A DNA stretch of 35,487 nt from Candidatus Sulfotelmatobacter sp. (GTDB lineage Bacteria; Acidobacteriota; Terriglobia; Terriglobales; Acidobacteriaceae): assembly GCA_030041215.1 (NCBI GenBank), contig JASHOH010000027.1, positions 1 to 35,487 of the forward strand, given 5' to 3'. How positions within the stretch are numbered: position 1 is the stretch's first letter; every line of letters begins with the position of its first letter. The translations under genes and the position numbers were made by a program. Of this stretch, positions 31,699-35,487 are shown piece by piece. Below the pieces are notes generated by a model, which ran no database searches, was not told where the DNA came from, and was given only the letters and a program-made list of their open reading frames with translations.

Positions 31699-31850
31699 GA
31701 AACCGCGATGTGGCCTTGCAGATTGGCACCACCGAACACGTTGTAAAGAATTATCTGCGAGTGATCTATGACAAGCTGGGGTTGTGGAACCGCGTCGAGC
31801 TGGCCTTGTGGTACGAGGCTCGCAAGCAAGAGCACGGTCTACCCTCGTAA
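31617..31850 (+). CDS. Stand-alone LuxR/GerE-type HTH protein, second of an overlapping pair
   Basis: 77 residues, ATG at 31617 after ccggagg at good spacing. HTH: TPNEREHRVIELVAQGLRNR, DVALQIGTTEHVVKNYLRVI, YDKLGLWNRVELALWY. Overlaps the first gene by 82 bp in a different frame, so translation is probably coupled. The two HTHs are only distantly alike (recognition helices RRTVKAHFNR versus EHVVKNYLRV), which argues against a recent duplication. Confidence 0.85.
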   Translation: MFANERYGARTPNEREHRVIELVAQGLRNRDVALQIGTTEHVVKNYLRVIYDKLGLWNRVELALWYEARKQEHGLPS

Positions 31851-31883
31851 TGCCCTGTGTGGTTGCGCCCGGGAATTCAATTT

Positions 31884-33266
31884 CTATTGGCAGCCGAAAG
31901 CGGGCAAGTGGCGAAGCCTTTCGGCTGCTCCCTTGTCTCCCTTGCGGGCAGCCGCATCCAAAAGCAGGCGCGCCTGATCGCAGCTTTTCGAAACGCCATC
32001 GCCTCTCAGATATAAATCCGACAGCGTGACTGTGGCCGCAACGTTTCCCTTGGCCACGGCTTTCCAGAGCCAAACTGCCGCTTCTCCGCTGTTGCGCGCG
32101 GGGCCGTCAGTCAGATATTGCTGTGCGGTGGCCAATTCCTGCTGCCCGGTGTCAACGGCCGCCCCGCTCGGGAAAGTTGCGGAGCGCTCCTCCGGAGGGG
32201 CCTCAGCTTGCGCAGTGTTCTCTCTGCCAGTTGCTGTATTTGTGGATTCAGGCGCTGGCGCCTGCTCTTGTGGAACTGGGCTTTGCTCCTGCGAGGCCGG
32301 CGGTGGGTTTTTTGATGCTGCTGCGGCTTTGTTGGCTGCCGGCGGGATTGCCTCCTGCTTGGTAGTTGCTAGAGTATCTTTTGGAGCCTCGGCCGGCAAT
32401 ACTGCCGGCGCCCGCGACGGGGCAGGCGCAGGTTGCGTGTAAGGCACACCGCTCGACGCCAATTGTGACCCCGAGAATGCCCTCTTGCCTCGCCAAGAGA
32501 TGTAAATCAGGGTGGAAAGCAAAAGCACCAGCGCCGCGCCTAGATAGAGCCGGTAGCGATAAGGTACGCTCGGCTGTACTGTGGCAAATCCCAGAAGATC
32601 GCCATCCGGCATTCTGCCAGCAAGCTCTGGAGTTGCCTCAAGCATTCGATGCTCAACTGCAGGCTCGTCATGGTAGGGGTGTGAAAGAGCGAGAAACGAG
32701 CCCGCCTGATAACTCCCCGATCCGGCTTTATAACTGCCAGATTCAGCGTCTGCCCCAGACTCCGCGATTTGCTCATCCGAACTTGGCGTTTGCAACGGTA
32801 CTCCACACATTCCGCAGAATCTTTGATCCGGCGGATTTTCGTGACCACATCCTGCGCACAGAGGGGAAGATTCCCCTGCTGAAATTTCCGCCGGGCTCGA
32901 AGAGTCTTTGGGCAGCGTGCTTTGCAAAACTTCTTGCTCATTCGCCTCAGCGCCAGCATCCATGGCTGCAGGAGCTTCGACTTTTGCCGGCGTACCGCTC
33001 TCGCGCTCGAGCTGCCGTATCAATTCAGCAATTGCTTCTGCACGTTGTTCGGGCGGAGTGGTGAAATAGACTTCTGCCCACCGTCCCATGTTCGCCGTCA
33101 GCAGCGGGTTTTGCAGCGGGCTCATTTCAGGATCGGGCAGACTGCCTGGTTGGGATTCTGGGCGCCTCAATCGCACTCCGGATTTAAGAGTTGGCAAACT
33201 GTAGGATTGCACCCTGTCCAGTAAGGTTGTCAACTGGCAGAGCTGCATTCCCTGCGTTTGAAGCAC
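31884..33266 (-). CDS. Zinc-ribbon, single-TM protein with C-terminal Sel1-like repeats
   Basis: 460 residues. N-terminal region with MGRWAEVYFTTPPEQRAEAI; a zinc ribbon CAGCGHENPPDQRFCGMCG (Cys137, 140, 151, 154); one membrane helix at about 239-257 (LYLGAALVLLLSTLIYISW); a long Pro/Ala/Gln-rich stretch; and C-terminal Sel1/TPR-like repeats (ATAQQYLTDGPARNSGEAAV, ATVTLSDLYLRGDGVSKSCD). So a cytoplasmic zinc-ribbon head with a periplasmic repeat domain, probably for protein contacts. The start is uncertain; an ATG at 33125 would drop 47 residues. It follows the gene ending at 33301 by 34 bp and shares its layout, so an operon is likely. Confidence 0.82.
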   Translation of the reverse strand: MLQTQGMQLCQLTTLLDRVQSYSLPTLKSGVRLRRPESQPGSLPDPEMSPLQNPLLTANMGRWAEVYFTTPPEQRAEAIAELIRQLERESGTPAKVEAPAAMDAGAEANEQEVLQSTLPKDSSSPAEISAGESSPLCAGCGHENPPDQRFCGMCGVPLQTPSSDEQIAESGADAESGSYKAGSGSYQAGSFLALSHPYHDEPAVEHRMLEATPELAGRMPDGDLLGFATVQPSVPYRYRLYLGAALVLLLSTLIYISWRGKRAFSGSQLASSGVPYTQPAPAPSRAPAVLPAEAPKDTLATTKQEAIPPAANKAAAASKNPPPASQEQSPVPQEQAPAPESTNTATGRENTAQAEAPPEERSATFPSGAAVDTGQQELATAQQYLTDGPARNSGEAAVWLWKAVAKGNVAATVTLSDLYLRGDGVSKSCDQARLLLDAAARKGDKGAAERLRHLPAFGCQ

Positions 33267-33300
33267 TTCCAGAGGCTCCGATGTGAATTTGGGCCAAATC

Positions 33301-35112
33301 TCATTCGCAAGGCTTGCGACTGGCAGGCTCGAACTGGTCTAATTGCGCGTTGCGCTGCGTGGTGAGTTTGCCTTTAGGCGTCTTGCCGTAAAGATCTGCG
33401 CCGGGGCAGTAGTACAAGGCTGTGTGCGGGTCGACCCAGACTTGCACGTTAGGATTGCCCTTCTCAGGCGGCGCTTCGGGTGCCTCGGCCAGCCCCAGAC
33501 TGATCAGCAGCCTGTCGAATAAGGAGAGGTCTGCATCGGGGGCGGGCTGATGATTGCTGGTGGCGCCGACCTGGTTCCCGCGGCCAGTCGCGCCCACAGA
33601 ATGGTGTGACCCTAAACCCCAGCGAATCACAACCAATACTAACAGCACCGCCAGCACGAGGTAGAAATCTCCGCGGTGCGCTTCCCAAAGCTCTGTCAAA
33701 CGACTGGTTTTCTGTGATCCCGCGACCTTTTCCAGAAATTCGCGAGTCTTTGCTGCCGAACTCCAGACTTGACTTTCGACGTCCGATTTGACCAGCGGCG
33801 ATGGTTTCTCAACAGTTACTTCCTCTTCGTCTTCGCGACTGCCGGAGTCCGGCTGATTGTGAAGTTCAGATTCTTGCGAGAAAGCTGCTGCCGAAGGTTC
33901 CTCATGGCTGTTCGAGGCACGCGAACGCGGCAAGAAGGGATCGCTATATTCAACCGGCACCGGCTCGCCGGCCTTTGAAGGCAAAGCTGGCTGGACAACG
34001 GCATCGGCGCTTGTCGAAACAGCTGCGTTGCTTACCACACTTGCGTCCTGTGCATTTTCCGTTGGGGATAACGGCTGAGGCTGTTGACATTTGCCCGGAC
34101 CTGAATCCGGGGCAGAGATTTGATGCCTTTGCCACGCCGATGCGATTTTGCTCTGCATGGACCCGCTTTCGCTCTCATGAGTGAGCACAGCGCCGCAGTG
34201 TCCGCAGAACTGCTCCACTGCCGGCATCTTCGTGCCGCACTTCCAGCAAGTCTGCTCCGGAGCGGCGGCGTCCTTGCCATTGCTTTTTTCCGGGATTCTG
34301 GATGACTCGTCCGCCAGTGCCGCCAGATTTGGTTGCAGCTTCTCAATCGTCGCCAGCATCGACGATCGCTCCTCCACCATCGACCTCTTTAGTTTGAGTT
34401 CGGCATCCCGGCCAAGAGCTTCGGTTAACATCCCCGCCAGCAGTTGGCAGGTGTGGACGTCTTGCTCGGTGTAGCCGTGAACTTTGTCGAAATAAAGTTC
34501 CAGCGTCCCTGCGATTTCGCCGTCGTGATAGACGGGGACAGCGAGAAGCGAAAGGATGCCGCGCTGGAGGCAGGGCTCAGGGTCGAACTGCATCTCTATG
34601 TTGAGATCGTCGCTGCGAGTGACCTGGCCACTGAGGACGCAGATGTTGCACACCGCCGTCGCCAAAGGCACTTCAGTTCCCACCGGCAACGCCGCAGAAC
34701 CAGCGGCTGCACGGTATCGAACAATTTTTCCATCGAGAATGCCGATGCCGACGCCGCTGGCGTGAGTGATGCGCATAACTTTTTCGGCGATCAAGGCCAT
34801 CGCCGCATCAAGTCCGAGGTGCCGCACTTGGATCTGGCGCTGGGTCTCAACAATTTCCGCCAGCGTGAGCGTGTAGTCATTGGGAGGTGAAAATTGGGCA
34901 GAGGCCTCTTGAGTGGGTTGCGTACTCGGCTGATCAGCTAATCCCTGTTCGCGATCGCTGGGCAGCTCAATCTGTTTTTGCAGTTCTTGCAGCATATCGC
35001 CGCGCTGCTGCAGTACGTGTGCAGCTTCGAGCAGCTTCTGGAACGTCTGCTCATCGAGCACCGGCTTGTTTTTGTCGTCACTCACAACGCCTTCGCTGCC
35101 GAGCGTGGCCAA
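33301..35112 (-). CDS. GAF-zinc-ribbon-TM sensor-like protein
   Basis: 603 residues. GAF domain at about 85-235 (GVGIGILDGKIVRYRAAAGS, GILSLLAVPVYHDGEIAGTL), zinc ribbon CWKCGTKMPAVEQFCGHCG (about 287-306), a long acidic/Ser-rich linker, one membrane helix near 490-507 (FYLVLAVLLVLVVIRWGL), and a periplasmic end with VWVDPHTALYYCPGADLYGK and a final Cys-containing tail. The last segment resembles a small YHCPG-x-x-YYGKT module seen in other bacterial proteins. No kinase, cyclase or HTH output domain, so it may pass a signal by contact, perhaps to the next gene product. The start could also be the GTG at codon 9-10. Confidence 0.85.
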   Translation of the reverse strand: MATLGSEGVVSDDKNKPVLDEQTFQKLLEAAHVLQQRGDMLQELQKQIELPSDREQGLADQPSTQPTQEASAQFSPPNDYTLTLAEIVETQRQIQVRHLGLDAAMALIAEKVMRITHASGVGIGILDGKIVRYRAAAGSAALPVGTEVPLATAVCNICVLSGQVTRSDDLNIEMQFDPEPCLQRGILSLLAVPVYHDGEIAGTLELYFDKVHGYTEQDVHTCQLLAGMLTEALGRDAELKLKRSMVEERSSMLATIEKLQPNLAALADESSRIPEKSNGKDAAAPEQTCWKCGTKMPAVEQFCGHCGAVLTHESESGSMQSKIASAWQRHQISAPDSGPGKCQQPQPLSPTENAQDASVVSNAAVSTSADAVVQPALPSKAGEPVPVEYSDPFLPRSRASNSHEEPSAAAFSQESELHNQPDSGSREDEEEVTVEKPSPLVKSDVESQVWSSAAKTREFLEKVAGSQKTSRLTELWEAHRGDFYLVLAVLLVLVVIRWGLGSHHSVGATGRGNQVGATSNHQPAPDADLSLFDRLLISLGLAEAPEAPPEKGNPNVQVWVDPHTALYYCPGADLYGKTPKGKLTTQRNAQLDQFEPASRKPCE

Positions 35113-35279
35113 GTCACCCTAATTTTAGTGCAATTCCGTGTCATCGGGATGGTTTCGCGTTCCTTTGCCGAGAGCGGACGGCGCTTTAGTGTGCCATTCA
35201 TTTTGAGGGCCTTGCGAGGTTACTTCGGTAAGACGGGGGTACGCGAATGAGGAATACAACTCAACGCAAGAACCGCGAT

Positions 35280-35487
35280 CTATTTCTCCTCCGCATGTTC
35301 CGGAAAATCGCTGGGATACGATTTGGGCGGCAGCAGGAATTGCAAGCCGAAATAGCCGAGAAAATAAGTTTGGTTGCTGCTGCTGGGTCTGAGGGCGCGT
35401 CCGGCCATGAAGAGAAGGATAATCGGGGAATGAATTTTGTAGCGGCCGCCGAAGTCGATGGTCGGCTGGTTCTGCGAAGGATGAAAT
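35280..35487 (-). CDS. C-terminal end of a probable outer-membrane beta-barrel protein (partial)
   Basis: The minus strand is open from the window edge to a TAG at 35280-35282, giving about 68 residues: HPSQNQPTIDFGGRYKIH, then SPIILLFMAGRALRPSSSNQ, TYFLGYFGLQFLLPPKSYPS and DFPEHAEEK. Alternating polar/hydrophobic residues, SPIILLFMAGRAL and YFGLQFLL look like the last strands of a barrel. The start and most of the gene lie beyond the window. Confidence 0.55.
   Translation of the reverse strand, partial: FHPSQNQPTIDFGGRYKIHSPIILLFMAGRALRPSSSNQTYFLGYFGLQFLLPPKSYPSDFPEHAEEK

Noticed and set aside
31408-31850. One LuxR gene split by a frameshift
   Set aside because: Each part has its own complete HTH and its own strong ribosome-binding site, so these are two genes.

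Overview
The window is chromosomal DNA of a Gram-negative bacterium, most likely an Acidobacteriota (Terriglobia type). The evidence is the mix of families: small secreted proteins with an IPFDF-type core, zinc-ribbon/single-TM proteins, stand-alone LuxR HTH pairs, an FHA-GAF sigma54 activator, Kdo genes (kdsC, kdsD), and many short palindromic repeats. This is inference from family content; no rRNA gene is present to confirm it.

Left edge, 1-4100, is accessory DNA. It holds the start of a GNAT acetyltransferase, a broken BioF2-like acyltransferase interrupted by an intact IS630 element (TA target, 14-bp inverted repeats), two hypothetical genes that overlap tail to tail, and about 550 bp with no gene. 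It ends at a 34-nt 3' piece of a tRNA gene (4061-4094), which looks like the far attachment site of a tRNA-integrated island. Just beyond lies a rearranged fragment of the nearby anti-sigma gene.

4448-9121 is a stress or metal-type module. Two paralogous secreted proteins are followed by an ECF sigma/anti-sigma pair (minus strand). These diverge from a Tat-exported metallophosphoesterase, a cupredoxin and a DUF2231 membrane protein, next to a CsoR/FrmR-type repressor. Both sides of the divergent region carry the same promoter-like motif, GGAATAAAA-N13-GGTT, which I read as the sigma factor's own target.

9280-24835 is mostly housekeeping and regulation: an M23 peptidase, an FHA-GAF-AAA+-Fis sigma54 activator with a tandem dyad upstream, a full-length Lhr helicase, KdsC, a LytTR response regulator, a GAF-GGDEF cyclase, two secreted proteins, an ion channel and KdsD. 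24930-35487 carries small hypotheticals, a frameshifted DUF1905/YdeI gene, a ROK kinase, MutM, an acyl-CoA dehydrogenase beside a phosphotransferase remnant, an overlapping LuxR-HTH pair, two zinc-ribbon membrane proteins, and the tail of a probable outer-membrane protein.

The most unusual feature is a set of short palindromic repeats that lie between genes and also inside reading frames. lhr carries two different repeat families, and mutM and kdsD each carry one insertion; all are read through in frame. One 73-nt two-hairpin unit occurs both inside lhr and between genes 2.3 kb away. This resembles the Rickettsia palindromic elements in behaviour, though not visibly in sequence.
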